The position numbers and the translations under genes were made by a program. DNA of 64,000 bases from contig NZ_JBMERQ010000005.1 in the NCBI RefSeq assembly GCF_048820895.1, positions 62,001 through 126,000 of the forward strand, written 5' to 3'. Below, piece after piece: positions 16,670-25,895 of this stretch; the stretch's first letter is position 1; every line of letters begins with the position of its first letter. Under the pieces are notes generated by a model. That model searched no databases. It was not told where the DNA came from and was given only the letters and a program-made list of their open reading frames with translations. The stretch is from Cribrihabitans_A neustonicus (lineage in GTDB: Bacteria > Pseudomonadota > Alphaproteobacteria > Rhodobacterales > Rhodobacteraceae).

Positions 16670-17908
16670 ATGCTACTGAAGAAACTTGCAGCCGCGTCGC
16701 TGTTTGCGGGCCTGATGGGCTCCGCCGCCTATGCGGCCAACTGCGGCCCCGAGGGCCAGTCGATCCGCATCCTGGCCAGCGATTTCCCGGCGATCCACGC
16801 CGTGGTCGATGCGGCCCGGGCCAATTGCGCAGCGGCCGCTAAGGAATTTTCCGCCAACCACACCACCGAGGCGCGGCAGATCATGAACGCCGCTCTGACG
16901 CCGAACCCGGCGGAATACACCAGCGTGATCCTGGCCAACGCGACCCTGACCCAGCTGATGAACGACGGGCTGGTGCGGCCGCTGAACGACCTGGCGGAGA
17001 AGTACAACGTCCCGCCGCACCTGCTGATCACCATCGACGGCAACGTGATGGCGGTGGCCTTCATGGCCAACTCGCAGCACCTGTTCTCGCGCAAGGACAT
17101 CCTGGAGCAGGCGGGCGTCGAGGGCATTCCGGCTTCTTACGAGGAGGTGCTGGAGGCTGCCGAAAAGATCCGCGCCGCGGGCATCATGGAGCATCCCATC
17201 GCGATGAACCTGCAGACCGGCTGGAACGTGGGTGAAGTTTTCAACATGATCTATCTCGGCCACGGCGGCGAGTTCTTCGCACCGGGCTCCGCCGAGCCCT
17301 CGATCAACAACGAAAAGGGCATCGCCGCGCTCAACACCATGAAGGCGCTGGTGGAATACGCCCACCCGGACCACCTGACCCACGCCTCCAACGAGACCCA
17401 AGGCCTGTGGGAATCCGGCCAGGCGGCGCTGGCGGTCATGTGGGGCTCGCGCGGCGCGCCGATCCTGGATGACGAAGGCTCCAGCGAAGAGGTGACCTCG
17501 AACACCGTTCTGTCTGCGGCGCCCACCGTCGGCGGCGGCTCTATCCCCGCGGCAACCCTGTGGTGGGACGGCATCTCCATCGCCGCCAATGTCCCGGATG
17601 AAGAGGCCGAGGCCACCTTCGCCGCGCTGGTCAGCGCGCTTAACCCGGAGATGGTGGCGGAAAACAACGACGACGCGGTCTGGCTGCTGGCGGGCTTCGA
17701 ACCCGGGCCGGCGGCGGCGGGCGTGGCCGGAACCGTGCAGGGCGGGGCACGGCCCTATCCGATGATCCCGCAGATCGGCCTGCTGCACGCCGCGCTCGGC
17801 TCCGAGCTGACCGACTTCCTGAAAGGCAACGAAAGTGCCGAACAGGCGCTGTCTGATGTCGAGACCGCTTACCGGACTTCTGCCAAGGAAGCCGGCTTCC
17901 TCAAGTAA
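16670..17908 (+). CDS. Extracellular solute-binding protein, family 1
   Basis: A 412-residue precursor with a signal peptide (MLLKKLAAASLFAGL, cleavage after about AYA at 22) and the two-lobed family 1 binding-protein fold. NCGPEGQSIRILASDFPAIH begins the first lobe, and the usual hinge and WWDGISIAANV stretch follow. Family 1 proteins serve CUT1 transporters for oligosaccharides, glycerol-3-phosphate-like compounds and polyols. An acidic binding cleft is not deducible. The start has GGGAGAAG upstream. A hairpin follows the gene (17921-17943), which would keep its mRNA more abundant than that of the permeases. Confidence 0.92.
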   Translation: MLLKKLAAASLFAGLMGSAAYAANCGPEGQSIRILASDFPAIHAVVDAARANCAAAAKEFSANHTTEARQIMNAALTPNPAEYTSVILANATLTQLMNDGLVRPLNDLAEKYNVPPHLLITIDGNVMAVAFMANSQHLFSRKDILEQAGVEGIPASYEEVLEAAEKIRAAGIMEHPIAMNLQTGWNVGEVFNMIYLGHGGEFFAPGSAEPSINNEKGIAALNTMKALVEYAHPDHLTHASNETQGLWESGQAALAVMWGSRGAPILDDEGSSEEVTSNTVLSAAPTVGGGSIPAATLWWDGISIAANVPDEEAEATFAALVSALNPEMVAENNDDAVWLLAGFEPGPAAAGVAGTVQGGARPYPMIPQIGLLHAALGSELTDFLKGNESAEQALSDVETAYRTSAKEAGFLK

Positions 17909-17920
17909 ACCTCCCCGACT

Positions 17921-17943
17921 GGAGGGGGCTGCCGGCCCCCTCC
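17921..17943 (+). terminator. Hairpin with short T-run after the binding-protein gene
   Basis: Arms GGAGGGGGC (17921-17929) and GCCCCCTCC (17935-17943) pair perfectly over 9 bp with a 5-nt loop; CTTTT follows. It is a partial terminator or 3'-end protector. A CTCC just upstream (17911-17914) could pair with the left arm as a competitor. Confidence 0.7.
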
Positions 17944-17974
17944 CTTTTCTGGACTGAAGACTGAGACGCACGCC

Positions 17975-19006
17975 ATGAAGCACCGCACCTTTTTCTGGTT
18001 CATCCTGCCGACGCTATCCGCGATGATCCTGTTCATCGCGCTGCCCATCGTCTCGGTTTTCATCCAGTCGCTGTTTGTCGAGCACGAGCAGGTTCTGGTG
18101 GTCTCCGAGAGCTGCGGCCCGTTTGGCTGCACCCCCACCACAACGGTCGATACCGCGGCCACCGCCGCGCTGCGGGAAGAACAGCCCTTGGGCCGGTACA
18201 ACGGGATTGGCACTTACATCAACCGCTCGCACCTGGCCTTCGTCGAAGTCGGCGAAGCCTGGCGCAGCACTGAAAGCTTCGGCGAATTCTGGAAGCGGGT
18301 CTTCAACCTCCCCTTCTACCGTGCGCTGATCTTCACCCTGACCTACACGGCTGTTGTCACTCCGGTCGTGATCGCGCTTGGCCTGGCAATTGCGGTCGGC
18401 GTCAACAACCTGCCCCGCATCCTCAAGGGCCCGTCGATCTTCATCTCGCTGCTGCCGTTCCTGGTGACGCCGCTGGTCGGATCCCTGATCCTGTTCTGGA
18501 TGGTCGACAGCGACGGCGTGATCGGCGCCACCATCCAGCGCGTCTTCAACGACCCCTCACTGAGCCTCAAGGCCTCCACCGCGCTGACCTGGACCATGCT
18601 GATCGTTTACGGCATCTGGCACACCCTGCCGTTCAGCTTCATCACCTTCTACGCCGGCCTCCAGACCGTGCCCGAGGACACCATGGAAGCGGCGATGATC
18701 GACGGCGCCTCAAAGTGGCAGCGCATGCTGCACGTGATCGTGCCGCACCTGGCGCCGCTGATGGCCTTCGTTACGCTGATGCTGCTGATGGACAACTTCC
18801 GCGTTTTTGAGCCGATCGTCAGCTTCAAGGCCGAGGCACACGCCACCTCTCTCAGCTGGATCATCTACAACGACCTGCGCGAAAGCGGCAATCCGCTCTA
18901 CGGCTCGGCCGGGGCGACCTCGATGATGACCATCATCGGCGTGGTCATCCTGCTGATGCCGGTGCTGATCCGCACCTGGCGCGACTTCTCCCGCAAAGCA
19001 CACTGA
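17975..19006 (+). CDS. ABC importer permease, MalF/UgpA-like
   Basis: A 343-residue inner-membrane permease. An N-terminal helix (residues 8-30) is followed by an unusually long periplasmic loop (about residues 33-105) that contains two Cys (ESCGPFGCTP). Five further helices follow. The EAA loop reads EAAMIDGASKWQRMLHVIVPHL, the contact with the ATPase. It pairs with the permease at 19017. The loop with a possible disulfide is uncommon in this family and may contribute to substrate-protein docking. Confidence 0.92.
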   Translation: MKHRTFFWFILPTLSAMILFIALPIVSVFIQSLFVEHEQVLVVSESCGPFGCTPTTTVDTAATAALREEQPLGRYNGIGTYINRSHLAFVEVGEAWRSTESFGEFWKRVFNLPFYRALIFTLTYTAVVTPVVIALGLAIAVGVNNLPRILKGPSIFISLLPFLVTPLVGSLILFWMVDSDGVIGATIQRVFNDPSLSLKASTALTWTMLIVYGIWHTLPFSFITFYAGLQTVPEDTMEAAMIDGASKWQRMLHVIVPHLAPLMAFVTLMLLMDNFRVFEPIVSFKAEAHATSLSWIIYNDLRESGNPLYGSAGATSMMTIIGVVILLMPVLIRTWRDFSRKAH

Positions 19007-19016
19007 GGGCACCAAC

Positions 19017-19937
19017 ATGGCAACCAAGGCACAAACCCGCGTTACGGTCCCGGCAGTGAGCACGAAGTCCCGGACCCGCATCCAGCCGCTCACCGTGATC
19101 TCTCTGGCGCTCGTCGCGCTCTGGCTGATCATCGCTGCTTTCCCCTTCTTCTGGACCTTCTGGGGCAGCTTCAAGGTGCAGTCGGACTTCTTCTCCAAGA
19201 CCGACTGGCAGAACGCCATCTACGGGGTCAACACGATCCGGCAGACCGGCAGCGCCTTCACCCTCGAGGGCTACGAGGGCGCCTGGGTGGACGAGGAATT
19301 CTGGCGCAATGTCATCAACTCCGGGATCGTGGTGTTCTTCACCGTGGTGATCTCGCTCACCTTCGGCACGCTCGGCGGCTACGCGCTCGCCCGCTCCGGC
19401 CGCCGCTACGCCTTCTGGCTGCTGATGGCCGCGCTGGTGTTCCGCGCCATGCCGCATATCACCCTGGTTTCGGGCTACCTGCTGCCGTTCTTCGAGTGGA
19501 ACATCTGGGGCATCCTGCCGACCACCATCATCGTGCTCGTGGCGATCAACCAGCCCTTCACCCTGTGGATGCTGCACTCGTTCTTTCTCAACATCCCCAA
19601 GGACATGGACGAAAGCGCCATGGTCGACGGCTGCACCCGCTTCCAGGCCTTCCGCCACGTGATCATCCCGGTGATGTGGCCCGGCGTCATCACCACCGGC
19701 CTGTTCAGTTTCCTTCTCGCCTACAACGACTTCGCGGTGACCGCGATGCTGCTCAGCTCGGAGAACGAAACCATCATCCCCGCGATCAACAGCTTCCTGG
19801 GCACCACGCAGGTCGAGGGCAAGGTGATGTACGCGGTTGCCGCCGTGGTCTCCGCCACCGCCCCGCTCTTCGTGCTGATCCTGTTCTTCCAGCGCCAGAT
19901 CGTCAGCGGCCTGACCGCCGGCGCGGTGAAGGGCTGA
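19017..19937 (+). CDS. ABC importer permease, MalG/UgpE-like
   Basis: A 306-residue, six-helix permease with the EAA-like loop ESAMVDGCTRFQAFRHVIIPVM near residue 200. It starts 10 bp after the first permease. A soluble insert after the first helix (about residues 60-95) parallels the long loop of its partner. It completes a one-ATPase, one-binding-protein, two-permease CUT1 importer under LacI control. Confidence 0.92.
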   Translation: MATKAQTRVTVPAVSTKSRTRIQPLTVISLALVALWLIIAAFPFFWTFWGSFKVQSDFFSKTDWQNAIYGVNTIRQTGSAFTLEGYEGAWVDEEFWRNVINSGIVVFFTVVISLTFGTLGGYALARSGRRYAFWLLMAALVFRAMPHITLVSGYLLPFFEWNIWGILPTTIIVLVAINQPFTLWMLHSFFLNIPKDMDESAMVDGCTRFQAFRHVIIPVMWPGVITTGLFSFLLAYNDFAVTAMLLSSENETIIPAINSFLGTTQVEGKVMYAVAAVVSATAPLFVLILFFQRQIVSGLTAGAVKG

Positions 19938-20073
19938 TGAGCAGCGCCGCAAGACATAATGCCGTTGGGCGCCACCCGGCGCTCAACCGGATGCCAAGGG
20001 ATTTTCTGACGGACGGCCGTCTCCTCCCCGTCTGAACACATCATCCCTTGGCAACAAATTTAAGGATCAGAGC

Positions 20074-20604
20074 ATGAAAGGCTCCCGCCCCGAACAGGCC
20101 GTGCTGACCAAAGACACGGACCTGAGCAAGACCGAAGAAACCCGCCGCGTGATCGAGAACATGGTGGACGGGCTGAATGACCACCGCATCGGCGACATCG
20201 GCGAATTCTTTGCCGAAGGCTTCCGCTGGATGGGCAACCAGGGCTGCGGCACCAAGACCGGGCTGAAGGAATTTCAGGACAACTGGCAGCGCCCCTTCCA
20301 GGCCGCATTCTCGGACAAGGTCTGCATCGACGAGGCCCGCCTCTACATGGGCGAATGGGCCGCCGCCTTCGGCCGCCAGGAAGCCACCCACTCCGGCACC
20401 TTCCTGGGCATCGCCCCCACCGGCAAGCGGGTCGAGATCCGTTACATGGACTTCTGGAAGGTCCAGGACGGCAAGATCGTCGACAACTGGGTGAACGTCG
20501 ATTTCGCCCATGTCGCCGCCCAGCTCGGCGTTGACCTGTTCAACGGCGAGGGCTGGGAAGCTTTTGACCGCGGGGAGAAGACCCCTCCGCGCCCCGACAA
20601 TTGA
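20074..20604 (+). CDS. SnoaL/NTF2-like protein (single domain)
   Basis: A 176-residue protein with one NTF2-like barrel. It shares with its larger neighbours the phrases GIAPTGKRVEIRYMDFWK and DNWVNVDFAHVAAQLGVDLF. Its closest visible match is therefore the C-terminal domain of the 21925 protein. It may be a cyclase, isomerase or hydrolase for the imported compound. The 136-bp gap before it has no gene. The start is preceded by AAGGATCAG, a modest ribosome site. Confidence 0.8.
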   Translation: MKGSRPEQAVLTKDTDLSKTEETRRVIENMVDGLNDHRIGDIGEFFAEGFRWMGNQGCGTKTGLKEFQDNWQRPFQAAFSDKVCIDEARLYMGEWAAAFGRQEATHSGTFLGIAPTGKRVEIRYMDFWKVQDGKIVDNWVNVDFAHVAAQLGVDLFNGEGWEAFDRGEKTPPRPDN

Positions 20605-20614
20605 GGACCTGACC

Positions 20615-21928
20615 ATGACCATCGAATACCTGAAACGCGGCAAGTCTGACGCCGACCGCGCCGAAGATGACGCCAAGACCCGCGCCGTGGTCGAAGCCAC
20701 GCTGAAGGACATCGAGGCCCGCGGCGACGCCGCCGTTCGCGAGCTCAGCGAGAAGTTCGACAACTACAGCCCGGAAAGCTTCCGCCTCAGCCAGCAGGAG
20801 ATCGACGATCTGATTGCCTCGCTCAGCGACCGCGAGCTGGCCGACATCAAGTTTGCGCAGGAGCAGGTGATGAACTTCGCCCAGGCGCAGCGCGACTCGA
20901 TGCTGGACATCGAGGTGGAGACCCTGCCGGGCGTGATCCTCGGCCACAAGAACATCCCCGTGCAGTCGGTCGGCTGCTACGTGCCCGGCGGCAAGTTCCC
21001 GATGGTCGCCTCGGCGCATATGTCGGTGGCCACCGCCAAGGTCGCGGGCGTGCCGCGCATCATCGCCTGCACCCCGCCGTTCCAGGGCAAGCCCAACGCC
21101 GCGGTGATCGCCGCGATGCACCTGGGCGGCGCGCATGAGATCTACGTGATGGGCGGCATCCAGGCGATCGGCGCCATGGCAATCGGCACCGAGACCATCG
21201 ACCCGGTGCATATGCTGGTCGGCCCCGGCAACGCCTTCGTGGCCGAGGCCAAGCGCCAGCTTTTCGGCCGCGTCGGCATCGACCTCTTTGCAGGCCCGAC
21301 CGAGACCATGGTAATCGCCGATGAAACCGCCGCCGACGCCGAGCTCTGCGCCACCGACCTGCTGGGCCAGGCCGAGCACGGCTACAACAGCCCCTGCGTG
21401 CTGCTCACCAACTCCCGCAAGCTGGCCGAGGAAACCCTGAGCGAGATCGACCGCCTGCTGGGCATCCTGCCCACCGCCGGCACCGCCAAGGTGTCGTGGG
21501 AGGAATACGGCGAGGTGATCGTCTGCGACACCTATGAGGAGATGCTCCAGGTCGCCGATGACATCGCCTCCGAGCACGTGCAGGTGATGACCGACCGCGA
21601 CGACTGGTTCCAGGAGAACATGACCTCATACGGCGCGCTGTTCCTCGGGCCCCGCACCAACGTGGCCAACGGCGACAAGGTGATCGGCACCAACCACACC
21701 CTACCGACCAAGAAGGCGGGCCGCTACACCGGCGGGCTTTGGGTGGGCAAGTTCCTGAAAACCCACAGCTATCAGAAGGTTACCACCGACGAGGCCGCCA
21801 CCATGATCGGCGAATACGGCTCGCGGCTTTGCATGCTCGAAGGCTTCGTGGGCCACGCCGAGCAGTGCAACATCCGGGTCCGCCGCTATGGCGGCAAGAA
21901 TGTGGCCTACGGAGAGGCCGCAGAATGA
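20615..21928 (+). CDS. Histidinol-dehydrogenase-family zinc dehydrogenase (HpsN-like clade)
   Basis: A 437-residue NAD-dependent, zinc-dependent dehydrogenase. Zinc ligands expected from E. coli HisD are all present (Q252, H255 in LLGQAEHG; D354 in NGDK; H414 in VGHAEQC), as are the catalytic pair E320-H321 (SEHVQV) and the GTNHTLPT loop. It is not in a histidine operon. The sequence has the same flavour as sulfopropanediol 3-dehydrogenase HpsN and other catabolic relatives that oxidise a primary alcohol to a carboxylate in two steps. Substrate here is unknown. It overlaps the next gene by 4 nt (ATGA). Confidence 0.88.
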   Translation: MTIEYLKRGKSDADRAEDDAKTRAVVEATLKDIEARGDAAVRELSEKFDNYSPESFRLSQQEIDDLIASLSDRELADIKFAQEQVMNFAQAQRDSMLDIEVETLPGVILGHKNIPVQSVGCYVPGGKFPMVASAHMSVATAKVAGVPRIIACTPPFQGKPNAAVIAAMHLGGAHEIYVMGGIQAIGAMAIGTETIDPVHMLVGPGNAFVAEAKRQLFGRVGIDLFAGPTETMVIADETAADAELCATDLLGQAEHGYNSPCVLLTNSRKLAEETLSEIDRLLGILPTAGTAKVSWEEYGEVIVCDTYEEMLQVADDIASEHVQVMTDRDDWFQENMTSYGALFLGPRTNVANGDKVIGTNHTLPTKKAGRYTGGLWVGKFLKTHSYQKVTTDEAATMIGEYGSRLCMLEGFVGHAEQCNIRVRRYGGKNVAYGEAAE

Positions 21929-22980
21929 CCACCGATACCCACACCCGAAACAAGGCGGTGATCGCGCCGATGCGGGACGCGATGCGCGACTTCAGCGAGA
22001 AGGGCGTACGCGCCGCGCTGGATGAGCTGATCGCACCGGACGCGGTGGTGCATATGTGCCACCCCTTCGGCGACCTGACCGGGCCGGCGGAGCTCTATGA
22101 CACCTGCTATGCGCCGCTGCTGCAGTCCATGCCGGACCTGGAGCGCCGCGACTGGATCGTAATGGGCGGGCGCACCGAGCACGGCGGCGACTGGATCGGC
22201 TGCGGCGGCCATTACTACGGCACCTTCGTGCAGCCCTGGCTGGACATCCCGCCGACCGGCCACCTGACCCACATGCGCTTCCACGAGTTCTGCCGCTTCG
22301 AGGAAGGCCGCGTGGTCGAGATCCAGACCATCTGGGACATCCCCGAGGTGATGATGCAGGCAAACGCCTGGCCGATGGCGCCCTCGCTCGGCCTCGAGTT
22401 CTGCATCCCCGGCCCGGCCACGCACGACGGCATCGTGCCGGGGCCCTGGGACGAGGAGAAATCCCAGGCTTCCTGCGCGCATATCGTCGAGATGCTCAAT
22501 CATCTGAAGAAACACCCGAGCCAGGGCGGCCCGGAGGTGATGGAGATGCCGAAGTTCTGGCACGAGCGGATGAACTGGTACGGCCCTGCGGGCATCGGCA
22601 CCGGCCGCGGCATCTCGGGGTTCCGCAACTGGCACCAGATCCCGTTCCTGAACGGCATGCCCGACCGCGGCAAATACGTCTCCGACATCACCTATCACTT
22701 CTTCGGCGACGGCGAATACGCCGCGGTGACCGGCTGGCCCAACATGATCCAGACGGTGACCCACGACGGCTGGATGGGCATCGCGCCCTCGGGCCAGCGC
22801 ATCACCATGCGCTCGCTGGACTTCTGGCGGCTGGAGAACGGCAAGATCCGGGAGAACTGGGTGACGGTCGACCTGCTGGACGCCTACCGCCAGCTGGGCG
22901 TAGACGTCTTTGCGCGCCTGCGCGAGTTCAACAAGGCCCGCGTGCCAGGCGGCATTCCATTTCCCGTCGGCGAGGCATGA
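21925..22980 (+). CDS. Two-domain SnoaL/NTF2-like protein, paralogue of the 14431 gene
   Basis: A 351-residue protein with two NTF2-like barrels. Conserved pieces shared with the 14431 protein are WYGPAGIGTG, GWPNMIQTV, GIAPSGQRITMRSLDFW and ENWVTVDLLDAYRQLGVDVF. The N-terminal domain carries several His and Asp residues (DAVVHMCHPFGD) that could form an active site. Its start overlaps the upstream dehydrogenase stop, so the two are translationally coupled. Role is inferred only from context: chemistry on the imported substrate. Confidence 0.82.
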   Translation: MTTDTHTRNKAVIAPMRDAMRDFSEKGVRAALDELIAPDAVVHMCHPFGDLTGPAELYDTCYAPLLQSMPDLERRDWIVMGGRTEHGGDWIGCGGHYYGTFVQPWLDIPPTGHLTHMRFHEFCRFEEGRVVEIQTIWDIPEVMMQANAWPMAPSLGLEFCIPGPATHDGIVPGPWDEEKSQASCAHIVEMLNHLKKHPSQGGPEVMEMPKFWHERMNWYGPAGIGTGRGISGFRNWHQIPFLNGMPDRGKYVSDITYHFFGDGEYAAVTGWPNMIQTVTHDGWMGIAPSGQRITMRSLDFWRLENGKIRENWVTVDLLDAYRQLGVDVFARLREFNKARVPGGIPFPVGEA

Positions 22981-22981
22981 C

Positions 22982-23749
22982 ATGACCCAATTCCCCAGCA
23001 CCCCCAGTTTCAGCCTGAAGGGCAAGCGCGCGCTTGTCGCGGGCGCCTCCTCCGGCATCGGCATGGCCTCTGCCGTGGCACTGGCGGAGCATGGGGCCGA
23101 GGTCACCCTTGCAGCGCGCCGCACGGACGCGCTGCAGGAGGTCGCCGCGGGAATGGCCGCCCGCGGCTGGGCGGCAAAGGTGCTGCAACTGGATGTGGGA
23201 GACGTCGCCGCCACGGCAGAAGCAGTGGCGGCAAACGGGCCCTTCGACATCCTGGTGAACTCCGCCGGCACCGCCCGGCATGGCAAGGCCGTCGACACCG
23301 CGCCGGAGGATTTCGACGCGGTGATGGATGTGAACGTGCGCGGCGCCTACTTCCTCACCCAAGCGGTGGCCAAAGGGCTGATCGCCGCCGGCCGCCCCGG
23401 CTCGCTGATCAATATCTCCAGCCAGATGGGCCACGTTGGCGGCCGTGAGCGCGCGGTCTACTGCGCGTCCAAGTTCGCGGTCGAAGGCTTCACCAAGGCG
23501 ATGGCGCTGGAATTCGGACCCGCTAAGATCCGCATCAACACCATCTGCCCGACCTTCATCCTGACCGACCTCACCCGGCCCACCTTCGACGATCCGGAAA
23601 AGCGCGCCTGGGTGCTCGACAAGATCAAGCTCGGCCGCCCGGGCGAGATCGAGGACATCATGGGCGCGGTGGTCTACCTCGCCTCGGACGCTTCGGCCCT
23701 GGTCACCGGCACCGCGATGCTGGTGGACGGCGGCTGGACGGCAGACTGA
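22982..23749 (+). CDS. Short-chain dehydrogenase/reductase (SDR)
   Basis: A 255-residue classical SDR with the cofactor motif GASSGIGMAS (TGxxxGxG type, residues 22-31), NSAG at about residue 92, catalytic Ser in INISSQMG and the YxxxK pair in YCASK. Arg after the first strand (ARRTD) suggests NADP(H) preference, though this is not decisive. The C-terminal TGTAMLVDGGWTAD is typical of FabG-like enzymes. It starts 2 nt after the SnoaL-like gene and its stop overlaps the LacI start. Confidence 0.92.
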   Translation: MTQFPSTPSFSLKGKRALVAGASSGIGMASAVALAEHGAEVTLAARRTDALQEVAAGMAARGWAAKVLQLDVGDVAATAEAVAANGPFDILVNSAGTARHGKAVDTAPEDFDAVMDVNVRGAYFLTQAVAKGLIAAGRPGSLINISSQMGHVGGRERAVYCASKFAVEGFTKAMALEFGPAKIRINTICPTFILTDLTRPTFDDPEKRAWVLDKIKLGRPGEIEDIMGAVVYLASDASALVTGTAMLVDGGWTAD

Positions 23750-24768
23750 TGGGCACGAGCAAGGTCACATCCATGGACGTCGCCCGCCGCGCAGGCGTCA
23801 GCCAGTCGGCGGTCAGCCGAGTGTTCACACCGGGCGCCTCGGCCTCGAAGAAGACCATCGAGAAGGTGCGCAAGGCGGCTGACGAGCTGGGCTACCGGCC
23901 CAACGTGCTGGCCCGCGCCATGGTTTCGGGCAAGAGCGGGATCATCGGGCTGGTGGTGGCCTACCTCAACAACCAGTTCTACCCTGAGGCGCTGGAGAAG
24001 CTCACCAACGCGCTGCAGGAGCGCGGCTATCACGTGCTGGTCTTCCTCGCCTCCCATTCGGCCGGCAACATCGACCGCGTGGTCGAGGAGATCCTGGATT
24101 TCCAGGTCGACGGCATCATCGCGGCCTCGGTTGCGCTGTCCTCGGACCTCTCCGCCCGCTGCCAGGCAGCTGGCGTGCCGATGGTACTGTTCAACCGGGC
24201 GCAGGACGATCCCTCGATGTCGGCGGTGACCTCCGACAACGTGGCGGGCGGGCGCAAGGCGGCGGAGTTCCTGCTCGCGGGCGGGCACAGGAAGATCGGC
24301 TATATCGCGGGCTGGGAGGGCGCCTCCACCCAGCGCGACCGCGAGGCGGGCTTCCGCGCCGGGCTGGAAGCGGGCGGCGCTGCGCTGCACGCGCGCGAGG
24401 TCGGCAACTTCGTGACCGAACAGACCCAGGAGGCCACCCGCCGCATGTTCGCGCAGGATCCGCCGGACGCGGTCTTCGTGGCCAACGACCACATGGCCAT
24501 CGCCGTGATGGACACGCTGCGCTTCGAGCTGGGCCTCAGCGTGCCGGGCGACGTCTCGGTCATCGGCTACGATGACGTCGCAGTTGCCGCCTGGCCCACT
24601 TACGACCTCACCACCGTGCGCCAGCCGGCAAACCGCATGGTGGCCGAAACCGTCGACATCATCCTGGCCAAGATCGAGGACGCCGAAGTGCGTCCGCGCC
24701 GGGTCGAGATCGACGGCCCGCTTATCGTCCGCGGCTCTGCCCGCATACCTGAAGGATGGAAGACATGA
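23749..24768 (+). CDS. LacI-family transcriptional regulator of the catabolic island
   Basis: A 339-residue repressor: N-terminal helix-turn-helix (SMDVARRAGVSQSAVSRVF), hinge around RPNVLARAMVSGKSG, then a periplasmic-binding-protein-like effector domain ending GYDDVAVAAWPTYDLTTVRQP. Genes flanking it overlap, so it is embedded in the operon it probably controls. The likely sites are the two palindromes at 15449-15464 and 15503-15518. Effector is presumably the imported compound or a derivative. Confidence 0.93.
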   Translation: MGTSKVTSMDVARRAGVSQSAVSRVFTPGASASKKTIEKVRKAADELGYRPNVLARAMVSGKSGIIGLVVAYLNNQFYPEALEKLTNALQERGYHVLVFLASHSAGNIDRVVEEILDFQVDGIIAASVALSSDLSARCQAAGVPMVLFNRAQDDPSMSAVTSDNVAGGRKAAEFLLAGGHRKIGYIAGWEGASTQRDREAGFRAGLEAGGAALHAREVGNFVTEQTQEATRRMFAQDPPDAVFVANDHMAIAVMDTLRFELGLSVPGDVSVIGYDDVAVAAWPTYDLTTVRQPANRMVAETVDIILAKIEDAEVRPRRVEIDGPLIVRGSARIPEGWKT

Positions 24769-25739
24769 AGGGTTTTGACCCCAAGTTCAAAGACTTCCCG
24801 GATTACATCATTGGCATCACCAAGGAGATCTGGGAAGACCGCGGCATTGCCACGCTGCATGACTACTACGCGTCGGACATCGTCGTGCGCTCGCCCGCCT
24901 CGGTGGTGACCGGCAACGAGGGCGTGATCGCCGCGACCATGGCGACGCTTGCCGAGTTCCCCGACCGCACCCTCCTGGGCGAAGATGTCATCTGGTCCGG
25001 CACCCCGGAAGAAGGCATGCTGTCCTCGCACCGGCTGCTGTCCACCGCGACCCACCTGGGCGACGGTGTCTACGGCAAGGCGACGGGCAAGAAGCTCACC
25101 TACCGGATCATCGCCGACTGCCACGCGATCAACAACCAGATCAACGACGAATGGCTGATCCGCGACCAGGGCGCCATCGTGCGCCAGATGGGCTGGAATC
25201 CCAAGGACTATGCCCGCGACCTGATCGAACGCGAGGGCGGGCCAGAGGCCTGCGTGCAGCCCTACACCCCGGCAAACGAGCAGCCCGGCCCCTACAAGGG
25301 CAACGGCAATGACAATGAATGGGGCCAGAAGTACGCCGATATCCTGACCCGGATCATGAATGCCGACATGCGGGTGATCGAAAGCGAATACGACCGCGCG
25401 GTGCAGTCGGAATATCCCGGCGGCGTCACCGGCCACAGCTTCGGCCCGGTGGACCGTTTCTGGATGGGGCTGCGCGCCGCCTTCCCGAACGCGGAGTTCA
25501 AGATCCACCACCAGATCGGCCGCGACGACCCGATGATGCCGCCGCGCGCCGCGCTGCGCTGGACGCTGCATGGCAAACACGACGGCTGGGGCGTCTTCGG
25601 CAGGCCGACCGGCGCCGAAGTCTTCGTGCTGGGCGCGAGCCACGCCGAGTTCGGCCCCTGGGGCCTGCGCCGCGAGTACACGCTGTTCGACGAAACCTCG
25701 GTCTGGAAGCAGATCCTGCTGCAGACGGGCGATCTCTGA
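24765..25739 (+). CDS. SnoaL/NTF2-like protein, divergent two-domain type
   Basis: A 324-residue protein with two NTF2-like domains, more divergent than the other SnoaL-type proteins of the cluster. Phrases such as GPVDRFWMGLRAAFPNAEFKI and AALRWTLHGKHDGWG fit ester-cyclase-like members. ATG 24765 is chosen: it overlaps the LacI stop (ATGA) and AAGGA lies 9 nt upstream. ATG 24756 is an in-frame alternative. Function is unknown beyond the fold. Confidence 0.78.
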   Translation: MKGFDPKFKDFPDYIIGITKEIWEDRGIATLHDYYASDIVVRSPASVVTGNEGVIAATMATLAEFPDRTLLGEDVIWSGTPEEGMLSSHRLLSTATHLGDGVYGKATGKKLTYRIIADCHAINNQINDEWLIRDQGAIVRQMGWNPKDYARDLIEREGGPEACVQPYTPANEQPGPYKGNGNDNEWGQKYADILTRIMNADMRVIESEYDRAVQSEYPGGVTGHSFGPVDRFWMGLRAAFPNAEFKIHHQIGRDDPMMPPRAALRWTLHGKHDGWGVFGRPTGAEVFVLGASHAEFGPWGLRREYTLFDETSVWKQILLQTGDL

Positions 25740-25895
25740 ATGAGGCCCGGTGCCTCTCCTCTGGACGCCAGCGAGGCGGCGCTGCGGTTTCACACCCACC
25801 GTGCCAGCCTGCGCGCCCGGCGGCTGAACAACCGCCCGCCCGGGCGCCCGGGCTGAACCGGCCGTTTCAAACCAGATTTCAAGAGGATCAAAGAC

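Noticed and set aside
20615..21928. Assigning the dehydrogenase as HisD of histidine synthesis or as HpsN itself
   Set aside because: No his genes are nearby, and the sulfopropanediol transporter and partner genes are absent. Only family membership is supported.
25740..25895. Terminator in the gap before the bicupin gene
   Set aside because: There are only repeated CCCGGG blocks with no clean stem or T-run.
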